Both the position numbers and the translations under genes were made by a program. The notes beneath the pieces were generated by a model. It did no database searches. It worked only from the letters and a program-made list of their open reading frames with translations, and was not told the DNA's origin. DNA of 64,000 bases from Symsagittifera roscoffensis (Eukaryota; Xenacoelomorpha; Acoela; Convolutidae). Location: positions 31,474,776 through 31,538,775 of the forward strand of contig NC_087069.1 of the NCBI RefSeq assembly GCF_963678635.1. Reading direction: 5' to 3'. This document shows positions 19,687 through 30,374 of this stretch, one piece after another. Positions within the stretch are counted from its first letter, which is position 1, and each line of letters starts with the position of its first letter.

Positions 19687-20825
19687 CTATCGGACGAAGA
19701 ACCGTTCTTCCGTTCCACTTTTGCTACTGGTGAAGTATGCCCGATATCGCAACCACTGATGCATCCGTGTCCAGCACGAACATCCCCTTCTCTGCTGGCA
19801 TGCCGAGGACCGGTGCCTCGCAAAAAGTTCACGTTTGATGTTCTCAAATGAAACTTGTGCCTCTTCAGTCCAAGTGAACTTTTTGCCCTTGTTTCTCATC
19901 AACCGCTGCATGGGGTATATTTTGTCAGCATACCCCTTGATGAACTCTCGATAATAATTAGCGAATCCCAAAAAACTCATCAGCTGTGTATCTGTTTTAG
20001 GTGCCTTCCAGGTCAGCACCGCTTCAACCGCTTCAGGATCTGGTCTCACTCCATGTTTGTCCACCAGGCGCCCCAGATACTTTATGGAATCCCTGAGGAT
20101 TTCACACTTAGAGGGTTTACATTTCAGGCCCGCCTGCTTCATGCAAGTAAACACCTCATCCAACCTCTCTATGTGGTCTTCTAAGGTTGGTGTTGCAATC
20201 ACGACATCATCGACATAACACATGATGAGATTCCCGTATTTCTTAGTGACGCTCGTGAGTGCCCTGGCCATCAGTCGCTGGAATGTGGCCGTCGCGTTGC
20301 ACAATCCGAACGGCATCCTCTTCCACTGGAACAATCCCAGCTCGCACGCGAAGCCTGTTTTCTCTCGATCTTGCTTTCTGAGTGGCACTTGCCAGAGCGC
20401 AGAGCCCAAATCCAACGTCGTGAAGAACTTCGCGTCTCCCAGCTTGGATAGGCTCTCGTCGATGCGGGGAATCGGGTATGCGTCCTTTATAGTCACTGCG
20501 TTCAGATAACGGAAATCACAACAAAATCTGAGTTGTCCCCTTTCTTTTTCGCCATGACCACGCCACAAGCCCACGGGGACTTCGACGGCTCGATCATGTC
20601 GTACTCCATTAACATCTCGATTTCCTTCCTACACGCTTCTGACTTGTGAGGGGTCATTCTTCTCGCCCCTTCCCTATGAGGTACCGAGCCCTCTTCTATC
20701 TCAATCTCGTGTTCTACAAAATTACAGCAACCTATGTCGGCCTTATGTTTCGAAAAAACGTCTGCGTTCCGACTTAGCACCGCTCTGAGCGAATCTAGTT
20801 CCTTGTCTGATATTTTACCCTTCAA
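19687..20825 (-). pseudogene. Gypsy reverse transcriptase, frameshifted
   Basis: The RT is split into two frames. The first (20825-20502) has the EYDMIEPSKSPWACGVVMAK entry region. A one-base loss in the G run near 20535-20540 moves into the second frame (20574-19687), which has QLRFCCDFRYLNAVT, LGSALWQVPL, KRMPFGLCNATATFQRLM, the catalytic YVDDVV at about 20216, and LGFANYYREFIKGYADKI. A further shift near 19825 leads to the RNase H start (LDTDASV in the next frame). The protease and RT parts are in the same frame but separated by TAA at 20826-20828. Synthesises cDNA in the element's life cycle; inactive here. Confidence 0.92.
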
Positions 20826-22775
20826 TTATTCTATCTCAGGTAGGACTGGTTTATTCGCTGCTAACTCTGTTTCTGTCGGCCTCTCAGGAAAGTTGGAACA
20901 ACTAGACAGCCCATCATCTGTTTCCGACCTCATTGAAAACAATTTCCTAGAAGATTTCAATTCATTCACTCTCCTCATTATACATTCTTGGTTCGCATGC
21001 AATGGACATTTAGTTACATCAAACTTTTTCAAGTTCTCCACACTCTGAAAGTCTGTCTTCAGAGGCAAAGCATAGCCAAGTTTCTTTCCCCTCTGTATTG
21101 TCACTGTTGCTGCTTCTGTGTTCAATAACACACTCACACACAGTCCGCTCTGAGTGAGTGAGAAGCTTCTTCCTAAAATAGCCGAGCTTTTACTGTTTGG
21201 ATTTGGTACCAGACACACCTGTCTGTCATTGCTGAGTTCATTCAAGTTCCTCATCCTAAACGTCGCTACTACGGCTTGCTTTGGTTTTAATCTAACTTTT
21301 CGATCCAGAAAAATCGGCACCTTGGCCTGGTTAATTAAAATCTTATTAAGGGGTCTCTTTTCATACTTTCTCTCAGGATCCTTGATCCTAATCAACCCGT
21401 CATTGAGATCGATCGTGACATCAAAGTTGCGCACGAAATCCCTTCCTAAGATGAACTGATCGGATTCGTCCAAATTCTCCACCAATAGGAAGCTCATCCA
21501 AAGATGTCTTCCTCCGAGCTGCAGTGAAATGATCGGGGCTCGTTCAGTCACATAGATCGCTCCCTGATTGGCAGCTGCCAACCTGATGTTTGTCGGTATG
21601 AGATCCGACCTTTCGAAACCCATGTCGGTGCAAGTTTTGACTGGCATGACACTAACCACTGCTCCCGTGTCTAGCAGTCCCTTTACTGAAAGTTGTCTGC
21701 CTTGCACGTCCAGCACGTGTGCGGCCAGATCGGCCTCGCAACCTATGTGCACCGCATCTTGTTCGAGCATCGCGTTGTGTCCGATTCGTCTAACCTTCAG
21801 CTCCTCTTGACCAATGTATATCCGGCCAATCTGATCGTTCGCATCAGTTATGTGAGCTTTTGTGTAGATATTGATGCCATCCACATTCATTAGAATCGGG
21901 TAAGGGCCATGGACATCGATATAATTTCGATCCACTTTCATCAGCCTCGGACCTCCTGTTGTGAGCAGCGCTCGCACTGCCCTGGAGTCCAGTTTGGGAT
22001 CTTTCTTCCTCAGGTAGTCGGCATAGATGTCCAGGTGGACTAGTGTAATCTCGGATGGTTCACTCAAGTTCTTGACCACCTGGTGCCCTGCGACTGAGAT
22101 AATGGACATTATTTTCGTCCCCTCCTTCGCCATGCCGAAAGGTCTCCCAGATATAACGTTCAGTTTTAGTCCCTGTTTCCTGGGTTCTTCTTTGTCTTCT
22201 ACTTTCGTCGTTTTACCCAGAATACTAAAACTTTCCCGAAGATCTGTGGTCTCCAGCTCCGACCTTACCCATTGCTCCACTTCTTTCGTGGCTAGGTCCT
22301 GTTTGACATTCTGCAGCGCTGTCCTTGCCGCCAGACCGTAATCCACCTTGAGTGGGCTAGACGACTCTGCCTCCAGGTTCGAGGCTACCACCTCGTCAGG
22401 CAGTGTCTTTACCTTCTTAGTCGTAAAGGTGCTCGGTGTCGTCTCCTTTCTCCGAGACTCGGCCTCGTTCATCAGACGTGCTCGACTGGCCTTGACACCC
22501 GAAAGCGCCTCTTCGTGGCGGGGATGTTTCGCGTCCGCCACTGCATCCCAAAATTGAGTACAATCCGACTTGAAGTGTCCCTCCAAATTACAGAAGAAAC
22601 ACCTCGGACCATATTTCATGATGAGCCCTCTGACGTACTCTTCGTGATCCTCGTCGGTCGCGTCGACGTCCTCCAGAAAGTAGCCTATTGCTTTCATGTT
22701 CTGTTTGTATGCAGAACACGCGGAAACGTGATGGTGCATCGAACCACAATTCGCACATGACCTCCTCTTATCCAT
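20826..22775 (-). CDS. Gypsy nucleocapsid zinc knuckles and aspartic protease
   Basis: 649 residues, uninterrupted. Two CCHC knuckles near the N-terminus (CANCGSMHHHVSAC and CFFCNLEGHFKSDC) bind RNA. The retropepsin active site is LLDTGAVVSVMP at about residue 368, with the companion FILGRDF further on. About 250 residues between knuckles and protease are of unknown role, and a 200-residue region follows. The frame is in phase with the upstream capsid ORF, separated by one TAG (22794-22796), and with the RT, separated by one TAA. Confidence 0.9.
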   Translation of the reverse strand: MDKRRSCANCGSMHHHVSACSAYKQNMKAIGYFLEDVDATDEDHEEYVRGLIMKYGPRCFFCNLEGHFKSDCTQFWDAVADAKHPRHEEALSGVKASRARLMNEAESRRKETTPSTFTTKKVKTLPDEVVASNLEAESSSPLKVDYGLAARTALQNVKQDLATKEVEQWVRSELETTDLRESFSILGKTTKVEDKEEPRKQGLKLNVISGRPFGMAKEGTKIMSIISVAGHQVVKNLSEPSEITLVHLDIYADYLRKKDPKLDSRAVRALLTTGGPRLMKVDRNYIDVHGPYPILMNVDGINIYTKAHITDANDQIGRIYIGQEELKVRRIGHNAMLEQDAVHIGCEADLAAHVLDVQGRQLSVKGLLDTGAVVSVMPVKTCTDMGFERSDLIPTNIRLAAANQGAIYVTERAPIISLQLGGRHLWMSFLLVENLDESDQFILGRDFVRNFDVTIDLNDGLIRIKDPERKYEKRPLNKILINQAKVPIFLDRKVRLKPKQAVVATFRMRNLNELSNDRQVCLVPNPNSKSSAILGRSFSLTQSGLCVSVLLNTEAATVTIQRGKKLGYALPLKTDFQSVENLKKFDVTKCPLHANQECIMRRVNELKSSRKLFSMRSETDDGLSSCSNFPERPTETELAANKPVLPEIE

Positions 22776-22793
22776 GTCATCGCGAGGTTTGTA

Positions 22794-23537
22794 CTAACTG
22801 GAATTCGCACCAGTGTTTGTCCCGCTATAGTTACCATAATTGCTGTAAAGGTTCTGCGCCCTCGTTTTTATGAGTAAATATTCGCGTGACTTCATACGCA
22901 AATCATCGGGCGTGGGTACCTGGTCAAGTGACAGGGTGAAGTGTGTGGCCAACATCGACTTCAACTCCTCACTCTTTACTCCGTCCATGAACTTCGAAGC
23001 AATCGCCAAGTTTCGCTCCGATATTCTCTCATCGGGATTGCTTCTCCTCCTAAGCAATTCAAGGTCGTCCAAAAATTTGTCTATGGATTCGTCATCTCTT
23101 TGACGCCTCTTTTCGAACTTCACCATAGCCTGGTGTCCTTGTACTCCAGAGCCGAAACGATTCAGCAGGATGTCGAATATCTTGCGAGCGCTGTCTCTCT
23201 CATTGGCACTTTTCGCCATTACACAAGTTAGTGCACTACCCTCCAGATTGCTCGTTAGCGCGCTGCATTCTTGTTTCTTGGAGAGACTCTCTTCCTCAAA
23301 GTGTAACTTCATCACCTCTATCCAAGTATCAATGCAGCCGTCTGACTCGTCTTTGTATGACTTCGGCTTTTTCAGTGTCCTTCTTGACCTCTCTCCTCTC
23401 TCGGTTGACTTCGAGAGTTTGGTGATGAATGTTTCGAGAGATCTGTTCAGAGGCTCAAACATCGAGGCATACATCGTTGTGTCCTGTGAGACTGTAGTCA
23501 GATCTGGTACTGAACTGACTTGTGGCACAGTTGGCAA
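22794..23537 (-). CDS. Gypsy Gag capsid region
   Basis: 247 residues resembling a retrotransposon Gag capsid: a helical core with DGCIDTWIEVMKLHFEEE, ALTSNLEGSAL, and KFEKRRQRDDESIDKFLDDL, a typical helix of the Gag C-terminal domain. It ends in SGTNTGANSS before TAG, then continues in the same frame into the zinc-knuckle ORF 19 bases later. Either the TAG is suppressed, as in some retroviruses, or it is a nonsense mutation; the other in-frame stops in Pol favour decay. Upstream a frameshift separates it from the Gag N-terminal frames. Confidence 0.8.
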   Translation of the reverse strand: MPTVPQVSSVPDLTTVSQDTTMYASMFEPLNRSLETFITKLSKSTERGERSRRTLKKPKSYKDESDGCIDTWIEVMKLHFEEESLSKKQECSALTSNLEGSALTCVMAKSANERDSARKIFDILLNRFGSGVQGHQAMVKFEKRRQRDDESIDKFLDDLELLRRRSNPDERISERNLAIASKFMDGVKSEELKSMLATHFTLSLDQVPTPDDLRMKSREYLLIKTRAQNLYSNYGNYSGTNTGANSS

Positions 23538-24987
23538 CCTCGTCTCCGGGGTAGCTTCTGCCTCCGGCGGGACTGGATTCGTCCAGCTCGGCCTCGACGG
23601 GGATGCCCTTGGCCGCTCCTTGTTCCTAGGTTCGTAGTTCGTTCTCGAGCTTTGCTGGGCTCTGGCATTGCTGCCCGTACCATCTCCATCATTCGCATGG
23701 CGTGAGCGCTCCCTTTGGTTGGAACGCTCCTGTCAATTGCTCCCATTCAGGATTGCGTCAAGCTTCAGCATCATTACGTCAGACTTGGCATCTAACCTTT
23801 TCTCCAGGCTAGTCATCGTGTGGGCGTAGGTACTATCATGATCGTTCAACAATCGCTCGATCTCTCTCGTCATCCTAGCCTCTCTTTTCTGTGACTCCTT
23901 GTTTGCCTGTGCCAGGCTCTCCGCCAGGCATTGATCGGTGTTGCGAATCAATTGAGCCTGATCAACCCTCGCCTGCGATTTCGCGTGCGTTAGTTCATCT
24001 CTCAGATTCTCTCGACCCTGGTGAGCTCTCTCGTCAACCTGATCTATTCTCTTAGTCATGTCCCGTCTCAGTTCATCCCGACCATTCATTACGCCAGCGA
24101 ACAAGTCACTTATGTCGCCAGTGGCCCCAAATGACGGGGTTAGTCCCAAAGAAGATGAGGTCAACTGCGGCTGCAGCCTGGTGCTTGATGACGCACCGCC
24201 TTTTTGCTTGCTCATCGACGTCATCAATCTGTCGAACGTTGATGACGCTCCCATCGTTATCCCAATCTGACATGGGCCTGGTCGGCGAGGAGGACGACAC
24301 CTTCCTGCTCATGTCGTTCCTTGGGCAGATGGGTTATCTCCGGGTAGTCATAACTGGAAGATAAACTTTCAGTTCGTAGTGACGCCATGCGCTCATCGTA
24401 CAAAGACTTCCAACTCTTCTTGGCCTTCGAACCCGGTTGTTCTTCACTCGGGCTTATATTCGACATCATCGCGTTGTTGCTCTGCTTGGCCAGAGATGAG
24501 TGGGTATTAGCCGAATGTGAATATTCTCTCCTCCACCTATGACTCTTGGTCTCCGATTTGGACATTCCTTTGAATAACACTTCCTATCGCGGCTCGACCT
24601 CAGAACGCTCCGAGGTCTCCTCCGTCCTCTCGACTTCCTCCCGCTCGAGGTCCTTGCTTGGCTCAAAGTCGGGTCGAATAAGCGTCCGTTCTCCTTCGTC
24701 AAAGGGGTCCACAAGCGTTTCGCTCGCGGTTCCGGCTTCGGCGCTTTGCCTTTGATCGCCATTTCGCTCACTGAAAGATCAGGTTGACCTTTAGTCGATT
24801 CGGTTTCGGCAAACACGTCGGAGGCGCTGCTAAACGAGGACTGGCTACGCCTAGTTTTAAATTTTCGCGTGCTGCCCTTGCTCAGCCTGGGTATCTTAGT
24901 AGTCGATCCTAACGAGTCCCTGCGCTGCATGCTTTGTGACAAAAAACAATATTCGTATGATTTAATGGCGATGCACACGTACCGCAA
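23538..24987 (-). pseudogene. Gypsy Gag N-terminal region, several frameshifts
   Basis: Successive overlapping frames (24987-24466, 24580-24257, 24254-23733, 23746-23498) make up one broken reading frame. It begins with a basic Ser/Thr-rich region (SLGSTTKIPRLSKGS), then an acidic/Ser region, then a long charged coiled coil around 24070-23780 (DELRRDMTKRIDQVDERAH). At least three one-base shifts are needed to join them. A weakly similar start, SRIPKLSDSSWKF, is at 33822 in the opposite element. Confidence 0.65.
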
Positions 24988-27900
24988 ACAAGTTCAAGTT
25001 AAATTACTTAACGCTGCCTCTTCGATCTCGTAAGTATCAAGAATGTCTATTAGGTTTCTCAATGACAATCTTAGTGACTCAGCTAGAGTTACACACACAC
25101 AGGGCCTGCTCAGTATTGATATAATGCTAACTCAACCCTGTTGTATAGTATAACAGTATCACAAAATTTTCACAAGATATAATCAACACACAAAACACAA
25201 TGGATAATCAGATAAGAATATCCTACAGGTGACAACGACCTTTCGTCAGTATCAATTTGTTGCCACACAATTTATCAAGTCACTGCTTTGTTAAAATCAA
25301 ACAATCTTTGATAAAAAGCAGTGATGATTCAGAAACAGATCAATAAAACTTAGTCTTAAAGAAAAAGACTTCCCTCAACCGGAACGATCCGAAAGAACAA
25401 AGCCCAGGACACAGTCTTCTCAAGTGGGTGTGTATTTGCCTAATACACCCACCGAGGTCTTCTTTTAGGTGCCCTGCGATTGCCCGAGCTGTCCTATTAA
25501 GTAGCTCAAGGCAACCTCTGATCGAAAATTTCTGAAGTCTATGAAAAAGCTCCCCCACACCCGGACTGCTCCAAGTGCACGAGAGCAGGGAACAACTTTT
25601 CTTCTCAAGTGAGTGTGTATTTGCCTAATACACTCACCATGGTCTTCTTTTATTTGTTCCCGGATTGCCCGAACTTTCCTATTAACTAGCTCAAGGCAAC
25701 CACACAACCAAAATCACAATCAAAAAAAAAATTTTGTTCGGGTACTTCTGATACACCCGATCTAGAATCCAAAGTTGATCACAAATTTCCGGGTCAAAAT
25801 GGGCTCCTATGATCCTAATAAGCACGCCTAATGTCCTAATATGATCTTTTTTAAATGGATATTTCCCGTCTCCCAAATTGCCACAGAAGGTTTCCTCAAG
25901 TTTCTAACAATGAGGGTTGCTAAGATGTTTAAGTCACTCCGGTTGGTTACTTCGGAGGGTTGTTAAGACACTTAGCCTACCTCGGAGGGTTACTTCGGAG
26001 GGTACCTTAATCACCCAAGTTACTTCGGAGGGTCCCCTTAAATTTACTAAGGAGGGTCAATAAGATGCTTAATATGCTCCGGAGGGTTACCTCGGAGGGT
26101 TCTTCCAAAAGTTTCAAATTTCTGAACATCACTTAGAAGGGCCTTCAATTAACTTCAGGAAGTGTCAAACAAGCTAAATTCTCTATGGGGGGCTGTCTTA
26201 ACGTCTTTGGATGATCTCGTGGAAATTTTCCACTAAGGAGGGTTGCTAAGGGGTTTAGCTGACTCCGGAGGGTTACTTCGGAGGGTTCCCCAAAAATCAA
26301 GATAAAAAGGTTATGTTACCGCAAGAAAGTCTCCAAAAGCGGTCCACCTGACTTAAAACTAGGTTGGCTGACACGGTCAACCTTCCCAGCAGGATAAAAA
26401 GGTGTTTTGATAAAATTTTCTGCCGCTCGGAGGGTTACCTGTAATTTGGACCCTCCGAACCAACAAATTCTAAAAAAATTTTCTTTTCCGAGTTTATCAA
26501 CCCAAAAACGGTTGCGGTCCGGAAAAGTGGTTCAAAACGTCGACTTATGGTACCAAAGTTATCCCCATCGGTTGGCTAGTCTTTGAGAAATTGCCAAAAA
26601 CGTGTTTGTCCAAACGGCCTTTTTTCACCACCTAAATAGGTTCTGAGAACCTTTTTCCGCAATTCCTATTGAAAGTGCCTAAAAATAAATGAAACGAGCG
26701 TAGTAGCCCTGTACGGCACTGGAATTATGCAAAAAACCGGACCAAAATTGTTTTGGAGACAAAAATTTGGCCAATAACTATCAAATTTGGACCCTCCGAT
26801 TCCTTCCTTTTCCAATTCTTAAGTCGTTAGCTCTATCCACGGCGCTAATCGGATGGTTACTCAAAAATTTTTGTGGCAGCCGAGCACGTTATGCTAGCAC
26901 GCTCCAAATACAAAAAATTTATTGCTCTAACTCTAAAAGCTCAAAAACTCGATCCCCAAAACAGATTGACAAAATTCAGAAAATTATCAAAATTTTGATC
27001 GAAAAATTTTGGTTTTTTACAACTTTCACTGAGTCTTCTCTCACGCGGTTTCTTTAGTTAGGGGGGATCGAACTACGTAGCTACTCCCTATGTAAAAGCT
27101 TTTTGCTATTCGGAAAAGCTCGGATATCCAAAAATTTGGGGGTCTATAGTTTAACAAAAATCGATAGTTTTCGACGAAATTTGGGTGTTTCTTGGGTCCA
27201 ATTAGGAGATAAGTAATATATAATAAGGATAATAACCTATTAGTAGTCGTTAATGAATAGTATTATACCCTCCTTTGCACCAAAATACCCGAATTAAGAC
27301 CCTTAACTCGGAAATTTGTAATCGATGGAGGGTACAATCGGACCGCGCCAATCGTGCCCCCCACCACTTAAATTTTAATGAAATAGTACCCAAACGATAC
27401 TAAAAATTGTTTCAACGATACCCAACAAACGTTTTGGATGTTGTCCCTGATGTCCTTGTTGAGTGTGGAACACGTCGGTCAGCTTGCCGCTCTACCCTCC
27501 GGTCACCGGCAAAATCACAATTAACGTGCTTAAATACTCAAACTACACTCAAGGGAGGGTATCCAACTCTTCACCAAAACACACAATCTTTCTATCAGAA
27601 ATGATATAGATCAGTCTGAAACAACAACAAATAGGAAGGTCAGATCACATCTCGTCCGAAAATAACATATAAACTGTCACTTTATGTTTTTTACTGTTTT
27701 TGGTCTTTTTTGGTATTTTTACTGTTTTTTGTACTTTTTTGTTTTCAAATAAATATATTTTTGGGTTTTTCTTGGTTATACACTATTTTTGTTTGGTCTT
27801 ACGCTTTCTCTTTAAATGTTTTTGGTCCCGGGACCTTGGGACAAGCGGGCTCATGACTTCCCACCTAACCCTTCGGTGTTAACTAAGTTAAAAAGCTAAA

Positions 27901-28067
27901 TAGTACTAGGCGGAGGGTACGCACCTTCCCCCTAGTACAATAACGGTCATTAAGGCCTCTAACTCGGGCATACGCCCGGAGCGGAGGGTTCGTCGCTGAA
28001 ACGCTTGCTGATCATGATGGTCTTATGCCTTTGACAGGCCCACCCAGGAGCGCCATAAAAACGTCTA
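24988..28067 (-). repeat. Long leader of minus-strand Gypsy element
   Basis: About 3 kb between the 5' LTR and Gag, without convincing genes. The part 25340-28067 is homologous, inverted, to 30375-33430. Repeated GGAGGGTT-type motifs are dense at 25940-26300 and recur near 26430 and 27900. Next to the LTR (sense TAGACGTTTTTA then TGGCGCTCCTGGGTGGG at about 28055-28039) lies a primer-binding-site candidate whose complement ends in CCA. Confidence 0.7.
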
Positions 28068-28950
28068 TGTAACATTCGCCCAAATACTACACAGCGACGG
28101 AGCGTAGAAAAAGTACCTATTAACGACTGGCAGGCGTCAGTTACCTTAATCCTACTCGTTTTTCACCGTCTCGACCTTGCCAGTTGATTTTCTGGTCTGT
28201 TTAGGGCTAAGTAAAAAGTTCCTATTTTTAGGCCATCAGTCAAACGACTTTTGATCAGCTTTCGTTTACATGCGAACACAACCACATAGCTGAGTCTCGG
28301 ATCCTCAGACTACGTGATTGTTATTAAAAACACGGCTCGAACAACCTATTTTAAACGTTTTTGTGTGACAGTTCTATATTAAATCCATTGGAGATGGATT
28401 GACCCTTTCCTCTTTCTAGCTACTCATATTCTAAAATATCAAATAATACCGGTGTTAATTCAGACTTCTACGACATCCAAGTAGATACAAAGTCAGTTTT
28501 ATATAGTCCCTTCACATAAAACAGTCTTTGGAGGACCAAACCTCCGCTCCCGTAATCTTCCTGAGATAACGCTGTTATCTCTCCCAATTTGTGGCACGGG
28601 AGGGTTCCGTGGAATATTCCTTCCCCACTGAAGCTTCCTTCTCCACTAGTATCCACTGCTAAAAGTCTTATCGTGTGTTGTTGCCACGATAAAAGGCTTC
28701 GTATTTCTCGTCTCTTGTGCGACCGTTTTCCACAATATTTGTCGTTGTTCTGTTTTTTCGTCCTTTTTCGTCAAAATAGCCTTCTTTTTTGTGTTTCTGA
28801 GAAATATTCACTCTTCGATCGAAATTTTGAAAATTAAATTTCTAGAATGTTCCTACCCTCCTTCGCAAAACTTTTTCGTTAATAAGGCCTTTATTCGTTT
28901 TTTTCGTGTCGCCGGAAGGTTGCGCTGTGCCTATCTGGCAGAATGGCACA
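28068..28950 (-). repeat. Gypsy LTR copy C (5' LTR of minus-strand element)
   Basis: 883 bp, sense start TGTGCCATTCTGCC at 28950, end GGGCGAATGTTACA at 28068. It differs from LTR A by scattered substitutions and small deletions, so the element is not brand new. No target-site duplication could be matched with the outer flank of LTR A, consistent with later rearrangement of the 3' side. Confidence 0.85.
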
Positions 28951-29220
28951 ATTATGTAAAGATCGCGAAAACATCAGCACAAAACGTGTACTCCTGTTAC
29001 ACCAAAGGCGTACAAGAGAAATTATCGTTTTTACCTAGAACTACCCCCAATGCCACAGGAAACATGCAGGCCTGCGAGAAGATACTGCAAGAAAATCTCA
29101 TTCAAATTTAATTGGAAAAGATAATAATAGCCATTAACTTAGAGACATGGCACATGGCAACTTTGCCACTGAAAATGGGCGGTCTAAATATCAAGCTACC
29201 TTCTGATATAAAAATTTTTT
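28951..29220 (+). pseudogene. Fragment of a non-LTR-type polymerase gene between the LTRs
   Basis: The frame from about 28955 reads VKIAKTSAQNVYSCYTKG, QEKLSFLPRTTPN and, after a stop at 29109-29111 and a shift, MATLPLKMGGLNIKLPS. This pattern resembles the C-terminal segment of a reverse-transcriptase family common in invertebrate genomes, where an IAxTxPQxAY motif precedes an LPxRxGGLGI motif. It is a short remnant of whatever occupied the site before the two Gypsy elements. Confidence 0.4.
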
Positions 29221-29461
29221 AGAAGGGTCAATTAAAAACATTGTCAGTCTTAGACACAAACGACCCATTAACAGCTATATCTGAGCAAGAAAATATCTAT
29301 AAAAATTAACCAATCGAAAGAGAAAGAACAAATTGAAAGATAACTAACAGTACAGTGACAGTGAAAAATACGCACTTGAGCTAGCCTCCAAAATGGAGCC
29401 TCAAACTGGTTAAGCGCACTGTCGCATAGCAGTTATAATTTCAACTTCAAAAAATCCGAAT
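29221..29461. other. Short spacer between head-to-head LTRs
   Basis: No gene or repeat recognised. It forms the centre of the large inverted repeat. Confidence 0.4.
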
Positions 29462-29929
29462 TGTGACATTCGACCAGAAAGTACGAAAATGCAATTTCGT
29501 TTTCGAACCAAAAAAGATTATCTGACCTGGAAGATTAATGGTTTTAGAAGATTAGTGACGTTATTTCAACGATTAGACAAATTGTGAAGGTCAGAATATT
29601 CTGGAATTCTTATTTTTCAAGAATTCGAATTGTGACGTCACATTTCTGAGAAATGTTGAAACGGCCATTTTGGAAAAAAAACAAGAGAAAAACAGAACAA
29701 CAGTAGTTGCAGTGAAACTAACTACGAAAGAAATAACGACAGATAACTGGAAAGTGTCGGAAATCGCTCCGAGTTGTAACGATTGTGTTGCTACAATCGT
29801 TATAGAGCAATTCACGCGAACGGGGAAAGGGTGTTGGGAAGGTGTGTCCAGCCTTCCTAAAAGAAAGAAGGACGTTATTTACCCGGATTCCAGAATCCGG
29901 AGGGGTCTCGGGCTCAGAACTCAAACTGA

Positions 29930-29939
29930 TATATATAAA
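29930..29939 (+). promoter_or_regulatory. LTR D TATA box
   Basis: TATATATAAA within the LTR, in the position expected for the U3 promoter. The equivalent in LTR A (minus) is TATATAAA at 5107-5100. Confidence 0.6.
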
Positions 29940-30070
29940 CATTCAGCTTCCTGGTCATGCCTTGAATTGAAATTAATTAACATCCAGATTCATTTTCAGA
30001 TACGGAGAAGTTAGGAGTTGAGGGAAAGGGTTGATCCATCTACGATGGAGACGATGATTTTTATCTACTG

Positions 30071-30076
30071 AATAAA
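30071..30076 (+). terminator. LTR D polyadenylation signal
   Basis: AATAAA about 140 bases after the TATA box, giving a U3-R-U5 order as expected. The homologous sites in LTR E and F read AACAAA. Confidence 0.4.
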
Positions 30077-30374
30077 AACAATAGTAATATAGTAAATAGT
30101 AGTAGCCCTGTTTTAAGAGTGATCTCGTGGTCTGGGTATACTGAGATCAAGCCATGAGCTCACTATTTTTGCATATAATTAAGTTATTTTGAGCGTTCTG
30201 ATCGAAGCCGGAAAGCAGTACGTTTTTTGTCGACCCGATGTTAGGAAAACCACCAAAAGAACTGGCTTTGGCAGAGACGGTGAAAAACAGATAGAGCTGT
30301 GTCTAGACGCTAGCCAGTCCTTTTAGAACCTAGCTTTATTTTCCGTCGATATGTACTTCCGGGCGAATGTTACA

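Larger units (their letters stand above)
29462..30374 (+). repeat. Gypsy LTR copy D (5' LTR of plus-strand element)
   Basis: 913 bp starting TGTGACATTCGACC and ending GGGCGAATGTTACA. Diverged from A-C but alignable over its full length in inverted orientation. It has a TATA box (TATATATAAA, 29930-29939), a perfect 8-bp hairpin (CCGGATTC/GAATCCGG, 29883-29900), a perfect 10-bp hairpin (29777-29786 with 29793-29802) and an AATAAA at 30071-30076. Confidence 0.85.

Noticed and set aside
25940-26300. Spaced GGAGGGTT repeats considered as a CRISPR-like array
   Set aside because: Spacing is irregular, the motif is too short, and the context is a eukaryotic retrotransposon leader.
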